From positions 1,426,001 through 1,490,000 of the forward strand of contig CAWDRV010000003.1 in assembly GCA_963804825.1 (NCBI GenBank): 64,000 bases of DNA, read 5' to 3'. Both the position numbers and the translations under genes were made by a program. Each line of letters opens with the position of its first letter. The stretch's first letter is position 1. Origin of the DNA: JBKQVT01 sp963804825 (lineage in GTDB: Bacteria > Planctomycetota > Planctomycetia > Pirellulales > Thermoguttaceae). A model generated the notes under the pieces. The model was given only the letters and a program-made list of their open reading frames with translations. It was not told the DNA's origin and ran no database searches. This document shows, piece after piece, positions 27,340-37,260 of this stretch.

Positions 27340-29697
27340 ATGGTGCGGCGACTGACACAGTGGGCGTTGGTGTTTGCGGTGTTGCTGCCGGCGTTTGCCC
27401 GCGGGCAGGGGCTTTTGGTCGTGGTCGATCCGGACCAGCACGTGCGGCTGCCGCGGCCGATCATCATTTATCCGATTTATCCGCCGCATCCGTTTCCACC
27501 GCCGCATCCGTTTCCCTTCCCGCCTCCGCAGCCGATCGGGCCGACCTACAAGATCGACCAATTGGAGGTCAACGCCCGGCTTGTCGACCAGGTGGCCCAT
27601 GTCCAGGTGTCGCAGTCGTTCGAGAACACGGGCAGCCGTCCGCTGGAGGTCTCGTTCATTTTCCCGTTGCCTTACGACGGGGCCATCCACCAGTTGACGC
27701 TGCTGATCGACGGCAAGGAGTATCCGGCCAGGTTGTTGGACGCCAAGGAAGCCCGGCGGCGCTACGAGGAGATCGTGCGGAAGAACCGCGACCCGGCGTT
27801 GTTGGAGTGGTTGGGCACCGGCATGTTCCAGACGAGCGTGTTTCCGGTGCCGCCCGGCGGCAAGCGGACGGTGACGCTGCGTTACTCGCAGCTTTGCCGC
27901 CTCGGGGACGGGCTGACCGATTTCCTGTTTCCGTTGAGCACGGCGAAGTACACGTCGCAGGCGGTCCAGAAGGTGAGCTTCCGGATCACGATCGACAGCC
28001 AGGACGAGATCAAGAACGTCTACAGCCCGACGCACGCGGTCAATATCCAGCGTCCCGACAAGAATCACGCCGTGGTGACGTATACGAGCAAGGATGAAGT
28101 GCCCAGTTCGGACTTCCGCCTGCTCTACGACGTGGGTCGCGGCAAGCTCAGCGCCCGGGTGCTGAGCTATCGGCCCGACAAGGGCGAGGACGGCTACTTC
28201 CTGCTCTTGGCCAGCCCGGAGTTCAAGGCCCCCGACGAGACCGACGCGAGGTTGCAGAAGAAGACGGTGATGTTCGTCATCGACCGTTCGGGGAGCATGA
28301 GCGGCAAGAAGATCGAGCAGGTCCAGGCGGCGTTGAAGTTCGTATTGAACAACCTCCACGAGGGCGACCTGTTCAACATCATCGCCTACGACAGCGAGAT
28401 CGAGTCGTTCCGGCCGGAATTGCAGCGATTCGACGACAAGAGCCGCCGGGCCGCCCTGGGATTCGTCGAAGGGATTTATGCCGGCGGCAGCACGAACATC
28501 GAGGGCGCGTTGCAGACCGCGCTGGGGCAGTTGCAGGATTCCCGTCGGCCCACGTACGTCGTCTTTCTGACCGACGGGATTCCGACCGTGGGCGAGACGA
28601 ACGAGCAGAAGATCCTCGCCGCGGCCGCGAAGGAGAACAAGGTCCACGCGCGGATCTTCGTCTTCGGCGTCGGCTACGACGTGAACGCCCGGTTCCTCGA
28701 CAAGCTCGCCCGGGAGGAATTCGGCCAGAGCGAATATGTCCGCCCCAGCGAAGACATCGAAGAGCGCGTGGCCAAGCTCTACAAGCGGATCCAGTCGCCG
28801 GTGCTCACCGGACTGCAATTGCAGTTCACCTTCGATGAAATCCGCACCGAGGAGGGCAAGCCGGTCAATCGCGTCTATCCCAAAGACGCCTTCGACCTGT
28901 TCGCCGGCGAGCAGTTGGTGGTGGTCGGCCGCTACAAGAAGGCCGGGGCGGCCAAGGTGGTCGTCAGCGGCACGATCGACGGGAAGGAGCACAAGTTCGA
29001 CTTTCCCGCCAACTTCACCGAAAAAAGCCCGGACGACTCGAACGCCTTCATCGAGAAGCTCTGGGCGGTCCGCCGCGTGGGCGAAATCCTCGACGAGCTG
29101 GACCTCCAGGGCAAGAACGACGAGCTGGTCAAGGAACTGGTCGAGCTTTCCCGGCGGCACGGCATCCTGACGCCCTACACCTCGTTCATGGCCGACGAGA
29201 ACACCGATCTCAACGACGTGGCCTCGCAGAATGCCGCCACGGACGACCGGCTGCAGTATCTTGCGTATACATCGGGGGCCGGGGGCGTGGGCCAGCGAGC
29301 CTTCAAGGGCGAAATGAAAAGCGCGGAGCGGGCCGCCCCGGCCGCGTCCGCGGCGCCGATGGAGAAATACGCCGACGCCGCGAGGAACAGTGGCGATGAC
29401 TCTTCCGGCCCCGCCACCGCCGCCGGCAAGCCGTTGGCGCAAGCCGGCCGGGACGTCGAGGCCGCCAAGAAAAGCGTCCGCAACGTCGGCAACCGCACCT
29501 TCTTCCGCCGCGGCGGCCAGTGGATCGACTCCCGCCTGAGCAAGCAACAGCAGGCCAACGCCAAGAAAGTCAAGCAGTTCAGCGACGAGTATTTCAACTT
29601 GGCCGCACGCTATGGCCGCACGATGTCGCAATACTTGATCTTCGACGATCCGGTGTTGTTGAACCTCGACGGTCAGGCGTATTTGATCGAGCCGTGA
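27340..29697 (+). CDS. Exported VIT and von Willebrand factor A domain protein
   Basis: 785-residue protein. The signal peptide covers residues 1-23 (MVRRLTQWALVFAVLLPAFA). A Pro/His-rich tract (about 38-68, PPHPFPPPHPFPFPPP) follows. The VIT domain (about 70-200) has the typical VEVSFIFPLPYDGAI-like segment LEVSFIFPLPYDG, then RRRYEEIVR. The vWA domain (about 305-480) has the MIDAS motif DRSGSMSG and a downstream TDGIPTVGE. A C-terminal Ala/Pro-rich stretch precedes FRRGGQWIDSRL. This resembles inter-alpha-trypsin-inhibitor-like bacterial proteins, function unknown. The start at 27340 has an AGGAGA site. Confidence 0.9.
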   Translation: MVRRLTQWALVFAVLLPAFARGQGLLVVVDPDQHVRLPRPIIIYPIYPPHPFPPPHPFPFPPPQPIGPTYKIDQLEVNARLVDQVAHVQVSQSFENTGSRPLEVSFIFPLPYDGAIHQLTLLIDGKEYPARLLDAKEARRRYEEIVRKNRDPALLEWLGTGMFQTSVFPVPPGGKRTVTLRYSQLCRLGDGLTDFLFPLSTAKYTSQAVQKVSFRITIDSQDEIKNVYSPTHAVNIQRPDKNHAVVTYTSKDEVPSSDFRLLYDVGRGKLSARVLSYRPDKGEDGYFLLLASPEFKAPDETDARLQKKTVMFVIDRSGSMSGKKIEQVQAALKFVLNNLHEGDLFNIIAYDSEIESFRPELQRFDDKSRRAALGFVEGIYAGGSTNIEGALQTALGQLQDSRRPTYVVFLTDGIPTVGETNEQKILAAAAKENKVHARIFVFGVGYDVNARFLDKLAREEFGQSEYVRPSEDIEERVAKLYKRIQSPVLTGLQLQFTFDEIRTEEGKPVNRVYPKDAFDLFAGEQLVVVGRYKKAGAAKVVVSGTIDGKEHKFDFPANFTEKSPDDSNAFIEKLWAVRRVGEILDELDLQGKNDELVKELVELSRRHGILTPYTSFMADENTDLNDVASQNAATDDRLQYLAYTSGAGGVGQRAFKGEMKSAERAAPAASAAPMEKYADAARNSGDDSSGPATAAGKPLAQAGRDVEAAKKSVRNVGNRTFFRRGGQWIDSRLSKQQQANAKKVKQFSDEYFNLAARYGRTMSQYLIFDDPVLLNLDGQAYLIEP

Positions 29698-30138
29698 TGG
29701 GAGGAGAGGGATTTAGGGATTTAGGGATTTAGGGATTTAGGGATTTAGGGATTGGACGTGGCGTGAGTCTCCGCTTGCGGTTTCGCACGCCGCCCGCCCG
29801 ACGCAGTTCTTCCGCCTTATCCGGCTCATGCCGCCGGCTCGCTGCCTTCCTTTGTGGCCTTGCCTTAACGCCACCGCGACGCTAGACTCGCGTCCACGAG
29901 GTCGCATCTTCCGATCTCATACGCTAACGTCTTATCCAGCAACGACTTATCAACTTGCGGCGGATGCTGCTCCGAACCGGGTTCGGCCGTGCGCGCCGCG
30001 GCAATAACGTCGGCCATCGCAGCGTGGAGGATTCGCAACCCCCTCTGCTGGGCCATTTCCCTTGCATTGGAAGCTAGGGCTTTTAGAATAAAAGTTAGGG
30101 CCCCAGTTTCCTCAACCCCTACTATTGAGAGGTGAACG
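29698..30138. repeat. Composite repeat region with GGGATTTA octads
   Basis: About 440 bases. Positions 29708-29754 hold six GGGATTTA octads, and 29773-29787 a GCTTGCGGTTTCGCA copy. About 29815-29838 is a degenerate TCCGGCTCATGCCGCCGGCTC palindrome. The rest up to 30138 has no clear gene. A minus-strand frame (29865-30236) is open, but its upstream third is antisense to the next gene and it was not accepted. Confidence 0.7.
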
Positions 30139-30486
30139 ATGAAACGGGCGATCCTGGGGGCCCTCCTAGGCGCAGGGCTTGTGGTAGTGACGATGGGTCT
30201 GGGCGGCCCGCGGAACGAGGCCTTTGCCCAACGCACGGCGACTTATCCGACGACCGGATCGGGAAGCGACTTGATCGCGTTTCCCACCCCGGCCGGCGAT
30301 AAGACGCAAGTGCTGACGGTGATCGATCCGCGGCAACAGACCATCGGCGTGTATCGCGTCGACCTCGGCAACGGGAAGATCACGCTGCTGAGCGTTCGCA
30401 ACATCCACTGGGACCTGCAAATGACGGAGTTCAACGGCGTCAATCCGCTTCCGCGGGAGATTCGCCAGAATCTGGAACCACGATAA
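30139..30486 (+). CDS. Small exported protein of unknown function
   Basis: 115-residue protein with a cleavable signal peptide (MKRAILGALLGAGLVVVTMGLG, cleavage likely after AFA near residue 30). A mature domain follows, with DLIAFPTPAGDKTQVLTVIDPRQQTIGVYRVDLGNGKITL. That strand pattern suggests a small beta-rich domain that repeats as a single unit. The ATG at 30139 follows GAGAGGTGAACG. The next gene begins 28 bases after its stop on the same strand, so the two are probably co-transcribed. Confidence 0.72.
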   Translation: MKRAILGALLGAGLVVVTMGLGGPRNEAFAQRTATYPTTGSGSDLIAFPTPAGDKTQVLTVIDPRQQTIGVYRVDLGNGKITLLSVRNIHWDLQMTEFNGVNPLPREIRQNLEPR

Positions 30487-30514
30487 ACCGATCTATGGAC
30501 CCGGGAGGTCCCGA

Positions 30515-31696
30515 ATGCCACCTAAGTACCTCAACGTGAAAGAAGCCGCCCAGGCCGTCGGCGTCAGCGAAGAAGAAATCAAGCAGATGCTGGAACGCCG
30601 CGAGTTGCACGGCTACCGCGACGGCGCCGACTGGAAATTCAAGGTGGAAGACATCGAGCGGATCGCCAAGGAGCACGTGGCCGGCGGTTCCGCATCCGGC
30701 GGCGAGGAGGGCGACGTCCTGTTCAGCGAGGTCGAAGTGGGCCGGGCGGACACGGGCGCGTCGGGCACTGTCATCGGGATGGAATCCGCCGGCAAAGCAG
30801 CGGCCGATAGCGATATCCAACTGGCCGACAGCAACGTCACCCCCGCCGCGGCGCAGCCCAAGCCGGCCGCGGCCGCCAAGGACAAGGCCGCGGGCGATTC
30901 CAAGGCCTCCAAGTTCGATGAACTCGACCTCACGCTCGATCAAGAACTGACGCTGGAGGACAGCAACGTCGCGTCGGCCGCGGTGCCACATGCCTCCGGC
31001 GACTCGGCCGTGGACCTATCGGGCAAGAAACTCGACGACGACAACCTCGTCCTGGGCGGCAGCGGCGCCGGCAGCGACATCGCCATCGGCGGCGACAGCG
31101 GCATCTCGCTGGTCGATCCGGCCGACAGCGGCCTGTCGTTGGAAGAACCCCTGAACCTCGGCGCCGGCGGCGAGGAATCGCTCGAATTGGGCGAGGACGA
31201 CATGCTCTCGTTCTCCGCCAGCACCCAAGCGTCGCCCGCGGTCAAGACCGACGACGACTTCCAGTTGACCCCCATGCCCGACACCGAAGCCGATGAATCG
31301 GAGAGCGGTTCCCAGGTGATCGCCCTGGACACCGAAGGCGAGGGCGACGACGGGGTCACGATGATCGCCGGCGGCGGCGCCGGCATGGCCGCCATGCTCG
31401 ACGAAGACCTCAGCGTCGAGACCTCGCCCGGTTTCGGCATGCCCGGAGGCGATGCGGCGTTGGCGGGTCAACCGGCCGGGCTGATGGCCGGCGGCGCCAT
31501 GATGCAGCCCGCCATGGCCCTGCCCGAGGCCCCGTACACCATCGTGAACGTGACCTTCCTGATCGTCTGCACGCTCCTGCTGGTCGTGGTCGGCATCATG
31601 ATGGTCAACCTGGTCACGCACCAGCAGGCCTTCGGGACGCCGCACTACGTCAGCAGCTCGCTGCTGGACTGGGTCCTGGGCTGGTTCACGAAATAA
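30515..31696 (+). CDS. Excisionase-type HTH protein with C-terminal membrane anchor
   Basis: 393-residue protein. Residues about 1-50 form a MerR/excisionase-like winged HTH (YLNVKEAAQAVGVSEEEIK ... LHGYRDGADWKFKVEDIERI). A long acidic low-complexity region (about 65-320) contains recurring D-S-D/G-I-x-L units such as GDSGISL, ADSGLSL and ADSDIQL. Near residue 346 begins one hydrophobic helix, FLIVCTLLLVVVGIMMVNLV, followed by a short tail. This layout suggests a DNA- or protein-binding head tethered to the membrane. The function is unknown; the domain order is what is seen, the tethering is inferred. Confidence 0.75.
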   Translation: MPPKYLNVKEAAQAVGVSEEEIKQMLERRELHGYRDGADWKFKVEDIERIAKEHVAGGSASGGEEGDVLFSEVEVGRADTGASGTVIGMESAGKAAADSDIQLADSNVTPAAAQPKPAAAAKDKAAGDSKASKFDELDLTLDQELTLEDSNVASAAVPHASGDSAVDLSGKKLDDDNLVLGGSGAGSDIAIGGDSGISLVDPADSGLSLEEPLNLGAGGEESLELGEDDMLSFSASTQASPAVKTDDDFQLTPMPDTEADESESGSQVIALDTEGEGDDGVTMIAGGGAGMAAMLDEDLSVETSPGFGMPGGDAALAGQPAGLMAGGAMMQPAMALPEAPYTIVNVTFLIVCTLLLVVVGIMMVNLVTHQQAFGTPHYVSSSLLDWVLGWFTK

Positions 31697-31734
31697 GGCG
31701 TCGTAACGAATTAAACGGTCCGAATCAGGAGGCC

Positions 31735-31800
31735 AGACATTCCTGTCTGGCTCGCAAAGACAGGCAAGAACGATAGACAGGCAAGAATGCCTGTCCTCCT
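31735..31800. repeat. GACAGGCAAGAATGCCTGTC repeat
   Basis: AGACATTCCTGTCTGGCTCGC, GACAGGCAAGAACG and GACAGGCAAGAATGCCTGTC form overlapping short palindromes in the spacer before the small lipoprotein gene. Confidence 0.65.
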
Positions 31801-31863
31801 GAACGCGATTGGTCAACTTGTTCTGTTACGACGCCTGGGCGCGGATTCGAAAGGAGTCGAACG

Positions 31864-32131
31864 ATGAAAGCCAACGGATGGCTGGCGATCGCCCTGGTCT
31901 GGGCCGCTTGTGCGGCGCTGTCGGGCTGCTTCGTGCCGCAGTCCGAACTGGCCGCCTCGCAGTCGCAAAATAGCGTCCTCGCCCAGCAGAACCGCGCAAC
32001 TGGCCGAAATCGACAACCTCCAGGCGCATAACCACAACGTCGAAAACCGGTTGATCGGCGCCGAGCAGGAATTGGCCGCGCTGGAAGAGCAAGTCGAAGT
32101 GGACCGCAAGCGGCCGGCCAACTACAAGTAG
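31864..32131 (+). CDS. Small coiled-coil lipoprotein, one frameshift
   Basis: Signal MKANGWLAIALVWAACAALSGC with lipobox ALSGC, then VPQSELAASQSQNSVLAQQNR. After one extra base near 31995 the helical segment continues in another frame (QLAEIDNLQAHNHNVENRLIGAEQELAALEEQ) and ends RPANYK. About 89 codons. The heptad-like pattern and lipobox resemble the N-terminal part of OmpA-family lipoproteins such as that at 59799-60620, but no OmpA domain follows here, so it may be a stand-alone stalk or a truncated relative. Confidence 0.6.
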
Positions 32132-32298
32132 GAGACCACGGAGCTTCACGACCCGTTCAAGACGGCGGCGGGCACCCGGCGCACGGCGGGCCCGGCTATC
32201 CGCGTCCCGCTTCTGCCCGTACAATGACGCTGTGATTGAGCGAGCCGCCTGATTGAGTGAGCCCCCGGCCCCCGGTCCCCTGTCCCCCTGACTCCACC

Positions 32299-35200
32299 AT
32301 GCTGAAGTTCTGCGCCTCGTTGCCGCTGGCCATCGCCCTGATGATCGTCCTCATGACGGTGTTGACCCTGGGCACGTGCGTCGAGAGCCGGTACGGTCCC
32401 GCGGTCGGTCCCGCGGAGGCCCGCTCGTTCGTCTACGGGACCTGGTGGTTCACGGCCTTGGCGGCCTTGCTGGCGATGAACGTCCTTGCCGCGCTGGCCG
32501 TCCGCTTCCCCTGGAAGAAACGGCAAACGGGATTCGTCCTCACCCACGTCGGACTGCTGGTGCTGCTGCTCGGATGCCTCCTGACGCGGGGCTGGGGCAT
32601 CGAGGCCAGCCTGTCGCTCTTCGAGGGCCAGGCCGCTTCCGTGGCCGTGGAAGATTCCAGTCACGAGGAAGTCGATCTGGGCGTGCAGGTCCTTCTGCGC
32701 AAGGCCCGGCGAAGCCTATACCCCGGCAGCAGCCAGCCGTCGAACTATTCCAGCACCATCGATCTCCTCGACCGGCGCGATCCGGCGCGTTGCTTGCGGC
32801 GCAACGTGCTGGTGACGATGAACCAGCCGGTGGATTTCACCGACCCGGCCACGGGCCGGTCGTTCCGCCTCTTTCAGTCCGGCTTGCAGGGGCCGTATTC
32901 GGCGGCCCGGCTCCACCTCGCCGCCGACCGGTTCCGCCGACCCGCCGCCGCGGGTTTTCCTTTCCACGCTGGAGGTCAATCACGATCCGGGCCGCGGGTG
33001 CAAATACCTCGGCTGCCTGATGATCGTCTGCGGCATCTTCTGCACGTATTTCCTGAAACCGTTCTTCCGGAAGACTGCAACAACCGGAACCGCCGCCGCT
33101 GTTGCCGCCGTCTTCATCGCTGCCTTCCTGTCCATCGGCGGGACGGCCAAGGCGGAAGATGCGACGGGGGTGGAAGATGCGGCCGGGCCGGACTGGGGCG
33201 CGTGGCGGCGGCTGCCCGTGCTGGACGACGGCCGCATCATGCCGCTGGACACCTTCGCCCGAAAGACCGTCCAGGAAATCTGCGGCGGCCAGGCCCCGCC
33301 GGTCGTGCCCGGCGGCGCCGCCGAATTGCTGTTGAGTTGGCTGGTCGAGCCGGAGCGATGGGAAAAGGTCCCGTTCCTTCCGGCCTCCGACCCGGTGTTG
33401 CGGAGCGAGTGGCTCGGCGTGCCGTTGCGGGACGAGGCGGGCCGGCCGCTCCGCTGCGTCTCGCCGCGGCAAGTGGCTGCCAGCCTGGCGAAGTTCCACC
33501 AGCGACTCGAGGAGTTGGAACAGCGCGACCGGCGGCGGCAGCAGGCCCGTGCGGCGGACCGCCCGGCGGACCAGTCGGCGGACCTTTCCAAAAGTGAGAA
33601 CGAATCGGAGCACTTGTGGAAGGACGCGGAGCAATTGCTGGAGGCCTACCATTCCTACCGGACGCTGACGTTTCAGCCGGCGGCGGCCCGCGGCGGCCGC
33701 GGCCGTTTCAACGAGAAACTCTCCGAGGTCATCGGCGATTGGAACGATCTGAGCGGCAGCCTGATATGGTATCTCCCGCCCGACGAGCGCGCCGGAAAGG
33801 TCCATCCGGCGGAGCGGGCCGGCGGCGACCTCCGCAAGCTGGCGGAACTTGCGGATCAAGCGGACGCGGCGTCGCTGGATGCGATGGAAACGCTGGCCGC
33901 GTCGTTGGAGCGTTCGACGGCCGACCTTGCCGGGCGGACCGCCGCCCTGGTCGAGCGGATGGTGCGATCTCCGCCGCGGCTGAAGGCGGCCGCGCTGCGC
34001 GCCATTCGCATGGAAATCCGCGACACGGCGGCGCGGACCGACGAGTTGGCCCGGCACGCGGCCGCGGCGCGCCTGGCCCTTTATGACGACGGTCTGGCGT
34101 TGCGCCTGGCGCCGGCCTTGAATCCGGACGCCCTGGAGGCCGCCCGCGACCCGGGCGACGACGCCCAGCCCTGGGCCGCCTTGCAGACGTTGATTCACGG
34201 TTCCGACGACCTGATGCGCCGCTATCCCCAGCCGGAATTGAAGGCGTTGCGCGGGGCCTACCTGCATCTGGCGGCCGCCTATCGCGATCGCAGCGATCCG
34301 CACCGGGCGGACCGGCTCGACGACGCCTTGCAGGCGTTCGCCGCGGCGTTGCGGCAGTTCGGCGAGGCCGTCGAGCCGATCCGCCAGAAGCTGCCGATCC
34401 ACGAACGCGACGAGGCCGTCCTGGCCGCGACCGCCTATCCGCCGCCCGGCTCGACCGGCGCCGAGGTCGCCTACAACCGCCTCGATCCGCTGTTCTGGTC
34501 GTGGGTTGCCGCCGCCGCGTCGGCCGCGTGCCTGGCCGTTTCGTTGCGGCTGCTCCGCCGGCCGATGTTCTGGTTGGGCATCTCGGCGCTGGGGGCGAGC
34601 CAGGCGCTGATCGTGACCGGTTTTTCCATGCGGGTCTATATCACGGGCTGGGCGCCGGTGACGAACATGTTCGAGACCATCGTGTTCGTGGCGCTGTGCG
34701 CGGAGTCGTTGGGAACGGCCTTCACGCTGCTGCCGGCATGGCGGGGGCGCAAGGCCCGGCGGGCCGATGCCGCATCGCCGGAAAAGACGTTCGCTCCCGC
34801 GGCGGTGGCCCTGCTGGCCGCGACCGTCGCCCTGCTGGCCCTGCTGATCGGATACTATGTCCCGGCGTTTCCCAAGGACATTCGCCCCTTGACGGCAGTG
34901 CTGCGAAACAACGTGCTGTTGAGCGTTCATGTCCTGACGATCGTCGCCGGCTACGGGGCAGGGGCCTTGGCCTGGATCCTGGGAAACATCACCTTGGGTT
35001 TCCACCTGTTCGGCCGCCGCACGGCCGGCCGGCCGCCGGCCGCCTGCGCCGCCCTGGGGCCGCTCATCTACCGGCTGGTGCAGATCGCCGTGCTGTTGTT
35101 GGCCGTCGGCACGATGCTCGGCGCCCTGTGGGCCGACCTCTCTTGGGGAAGATTCTGGGGCTGGGACCCCAAGGAGGTCTGGGCGTTGATCTCGCTTTTG

Positions 35201-35485
35201 GTCTACCTGGCCTTCCTCCACGGCCGCCCCGTCGGCTGGTCCGGCAGCTTCAGCATCGCCCTGGGGTCCGTGGTGGGATTCGCCGCGATCGTGTGGACGT
35301 GGTACGCGATCAATTTCCTCATGCCCGGCGGGAAACACTCCTACGGCGAGGGCGGCGGCGGGCTGTGGCTGGTGCTGACGGCGTTCGCCGTGGAACTGGT
35401 CCTTGTGGCCGCGGCCGGAATGCGGCATTTCCTGCCGTCGGCCGCGGTTGACGCGAACGACCCGGGCGGCGATGCACACGGATAG
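32299..35485 (+). CDS. Fused cytochrome c assembly protein, ResB-CcsA, one frameshift
   Basis: System II cytochrome c maturation protein that exports heme and attaches it to apocytochrome c. The N-terminal ResB-like part (about 1-240) has helices SLPLAIALMIVLMTVLTL and FVLTHVGLLVLLLGCLL and ends with LEVNHDPGRGCKYLG. A large soluble insert (about 260-720) contains DTFARKTVQEICGG. The CcsA part (from about 725) has the heme-binding WWD-type motif WGRFWGWDPKEVW. A break near 32940 separates ResB from the rest. The total of about 1062 codons suits fused CcsBA proteins. The start is the ATG at 32299. Confidence 0.88.
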
Positions 35486-35514
35486 GGGTGCGGGACGAGG
35501 GCTCTGTCACCCGT

Positions 35515-35590
35515 GAAATGATGTGTGCCACTGCTGGCTTGTCCAGCAGTGCGGAAAGCACGGTTGGGCAAGCCAACCGTGGCACCCAAT
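35515..35590. repeat. TGCTGGCTTGTCCAGCAGTG repeat
   Basis: Short palindromes CTGCTGGCTTGTCCAGCAG and GGTTGGGCAAGCCAACC in the ccsBA-proC spacer. It is a further family of hairpins, seen once in this window. Confidence 0.7.
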
Positions 35591-35625
35591 CCCGCCTCTT
35601 GTCGATCCGGCCGGTTTTGGCTAGC

Positions 35626-36447
35626 ATGATGGCTATGCTGACGGAATCCATGGGACTGATCGGCGCGGGGCAGATGGCCACGGCCCTGGGGCAGGGGTTC
35701 GTCCGGGCCGGACTGGTGCCCGGCGACAAGCTGCTGGCCGCCGATCCGCTGCCGGAAGCCCGGGAACGATTCACCGCGGCGACCGGCGGACGGGCCACGG
35801 CCGACAACGCCGAGGTGGCCGCCAAGTCGGACGTGGTCATCCTGGCGGTCAAGCCGCAGCAGATCGCCCGGGTCATGGCCGACCTGCGGGGGGCGATCTC
35901 TCCCCGGCAACTGGTGATTTCCATTGCGGCGGGCATTCGCCTGGCGACCTTGGCCGAAGGGCTCGGCCCGCGGGCGCGGTTGATCCGGGCGATGCCCAAC
36001 ACGCCGTGCCTGGTGGGCGCCGGGGCGTCGGCCTACTGCCTCGGCCCGCAGGCGACCGTCGCCGACGGCCAGCTTGCCCAGCAGTTGCTCCGCGCCGTCG
36101 GCATCGCCTTTCCCGTCGAGGAGAAGCTGTTGGACGCGGTGACCGGGCTGTCGGGCTGCGGGCCGGCGTTCGTCTACGTGGTGGTCGAGGCGCTCGGCGA
36201 CGGCGGGGTCCGCATGGGTCTGCCCCCGAACGTCGCCGCCGCGCTGGCCGCCCAGACCGTCCTGGGCGCCGGCCAGATGCTGGTGTCCAGCGGGGAGCGT
36301 CCGAGCGTGCTGAAAGACCGCGTGGCCAGTCCCGGCGGCGCCACGGTCGCCGGGCTGCAAGCGCTCGAGGAGGGCGGGCTGCGGGCCGCGCTTTTGGCCG
36401 CGGTCGGCGCCGCTACCCGGCGAGCGATGGAATTGGGAGCCTCCTGA
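35626..36447 (+). CDS. proC: Pyrroline-5-carboxylate reductase
   Basis: NAD(P)H-dependent last enzyme of proline synthesis. The Rossmann start MGLIGAGQMATALGQGFV and VVILAVKPQQIARVMADL are typical. RLIRAMPNTPCLVGAGASA is the conserved substrate region. The C-terminal signature VTGLSGCGPAFVYVVVEAL is followed by DRVASPGGATVAGLQALEEGG. About 273 residues. Four in-frame ATGs (35626, 35629, 35635, 35650) make the exact start uncertain. Its stop overlaps the ATG of the next gene. Confidence 0.95.
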   Translation: MMAMLTESMGLIGAGQMATALGQGFVRAGLVPGDKLLAADPLPEARERFTAATGGRATADNAEVAAKSDVVILAVKPQQIARVMADLRGAISPRQLVISIAAGIRLATLAEGLGPRARLIRAMPNTPCLVGAGASAYCLGPQATVADGQLAQQLLRAVGIAFPVEEKLLDAVTGLSGCGPAFVYVVVEALGDGGVRMGLPPNVAAALAAQTVLGAGQMLVSSGERPSVLKDRVASPGGATVAGLQALEEGGLRAALLAAVGAATRRAMELGAS

Positions 36448-36683
36448 TGGCCGTCTTCTGCAAAGTCGATGACAAACATGTGCCCTTGTACCGCATCCTC
36501 TGGATCGCGGACCTGCCGCATTTCTGCGGCGACGCGGAATGCCAACGGGAAGGCCAATATGAAATCCGCCTGGAACAGGGCGAGAGCGTTTGGGCGAACC
36601 TACCGGACCACGACGCGGCGATCACGGCCTTGGAAAGCTGGCTGAACGGATCGTGCGCCGCGGAAAACGACGAATCGGAGTAA
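36447..36683 (+). CDS. Small conserved-context protein of unknown function
   Basis: 78-residue acidic protein starting MAVFCKVDDKHVPLYRILWI. It has three cysteines (FC in the N-terminus, then the FCGDAEC pair near residues 27-33) and a final helix ITALESWLNGS. It could be a small metal-binding or adaptor protein; no family is recognised. Translation is probably coupled to proC (ATGA overlap at 36445-36449), and the next gene begins 5 bases after its stop, so the three form one operon. Confidence 0.68.
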   Translation: MAVFCKVDDKHVPLYRILWIADLPHFCGDAECQREGQYEIRLEQGESVWANLPDHDAAITALESWLNGSCAAENDESE

Positions 36684-36688
36684 CCGCC

Positions 36689-37189
36689 ATGTCGACCTTT
36701 GAAGACGGCCGTTTTCGCTGGCGTGAAACCTATTTCGTGCTCTTCCCCGCCGAGAAGCGGCCGCCGATGAAGCTGGTCCAGAAGACGCTGGCCGCCATCG
36801 ACAAGCATTACGCGCTCAGCAATCTCAGCACGGACAAGGAAGGGCTGTTCGAGTCGCTCACCCTGGTCTCGCCCGAGGATTTCGCCGCCTTGGACATCTG
36901 CTACACCGACGGCGCGGAGGTGGTCGAGCAGGTCGATGCCCTGGTCGAGGAACTCAAGGAGACCGCCGAGCCGGAACAGCAGGCCGTCCTGAAGCGGCTG
37001 AAGCAATACGACGGCCGCTTCGACGTGCTCCATTTCGAGCAGATCGCCGACGTGCCCGGCGAGGGCGAGGAGCCCGAGGAACTGCTCGACCCGGGCGCGT
37101 TGCTGGCCGTGCTGACCGTGCTGGCCGACCTGACCGGCGGCGTGGCCGTCGATCCGCAATCGGGAACCATCTTCAACAGCGAGGAATGA
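36689..37189 (+). CDS. Hypothetical protein of the proC operon
   Basis: 166-residue cytoplasmic protein starting MSTFEDGRFRWRETYFVLFP. A mixed alpha/beta N-terminal half contains LVQKTLAAIDKHYALSNLST, followed by VEQVDALVEELKETAEPEQQ (helix) and LKQYDGRFDVLHFEQIADV. The tail is acidic and ends SGTIFNSEE. There are no membrane segments or catalytic motifs that I can name. It starts immediately downstream of the 78-residue gene and is followed by the efpL repeat spacer. Confidence 0.7.
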   Translation: MSTFEDGRFRWRETYFVLFPAEKRPPMKLVQKTLAAIDKHYALSNLSTDKEGLFESLTLVSPEDFAALDICYTDGAEVVEQVDALVEELKETAEPEQQAVLKRLKQYDGRFDVLHFEQIADVPGEGEEPEELLDPGALLAVLTVLADLTGGVAVDPQSGTIFNSEE

Positions 37190-37193
37190 TTTC

Positions 37194-37238
37194 GGGGGAC
37201 TGTCCCGATTTTCGTCGGACGAAAATGGGACTGTCCCC
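37194..37238. repeat. GGGGACTGTCCC inverted repeat
   Basis: Inverted repeat GGGGGACTGTCCCGATTTTCG ... CGAAAATGGGACTGTCCCC with a short loop, placed between the operon end and efpL. It is the same family as 12008-12080 and 52602-52618. Confidence 0.85.
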
Positions 37239-37260
37239 TTGGACCAAGCTTACCCAGTCC

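Noticed and set aside
27238..29631. A long antisense open frame opposite the VIT/vWA gene
   Set aside because: Its composition is that of a mirror frame in GC-rich DNA, with no family motif, while the plus strand has a signal peptide, VIT and vWA motifs.
29865..30236. A 123-codon minus-strand ORF upstream of the small exported protein
   Set aside because: Its first third is antisense to the gene at 30139 and no ribosome-binding site or family pattern was seen; the rest could be coding but is not supported.
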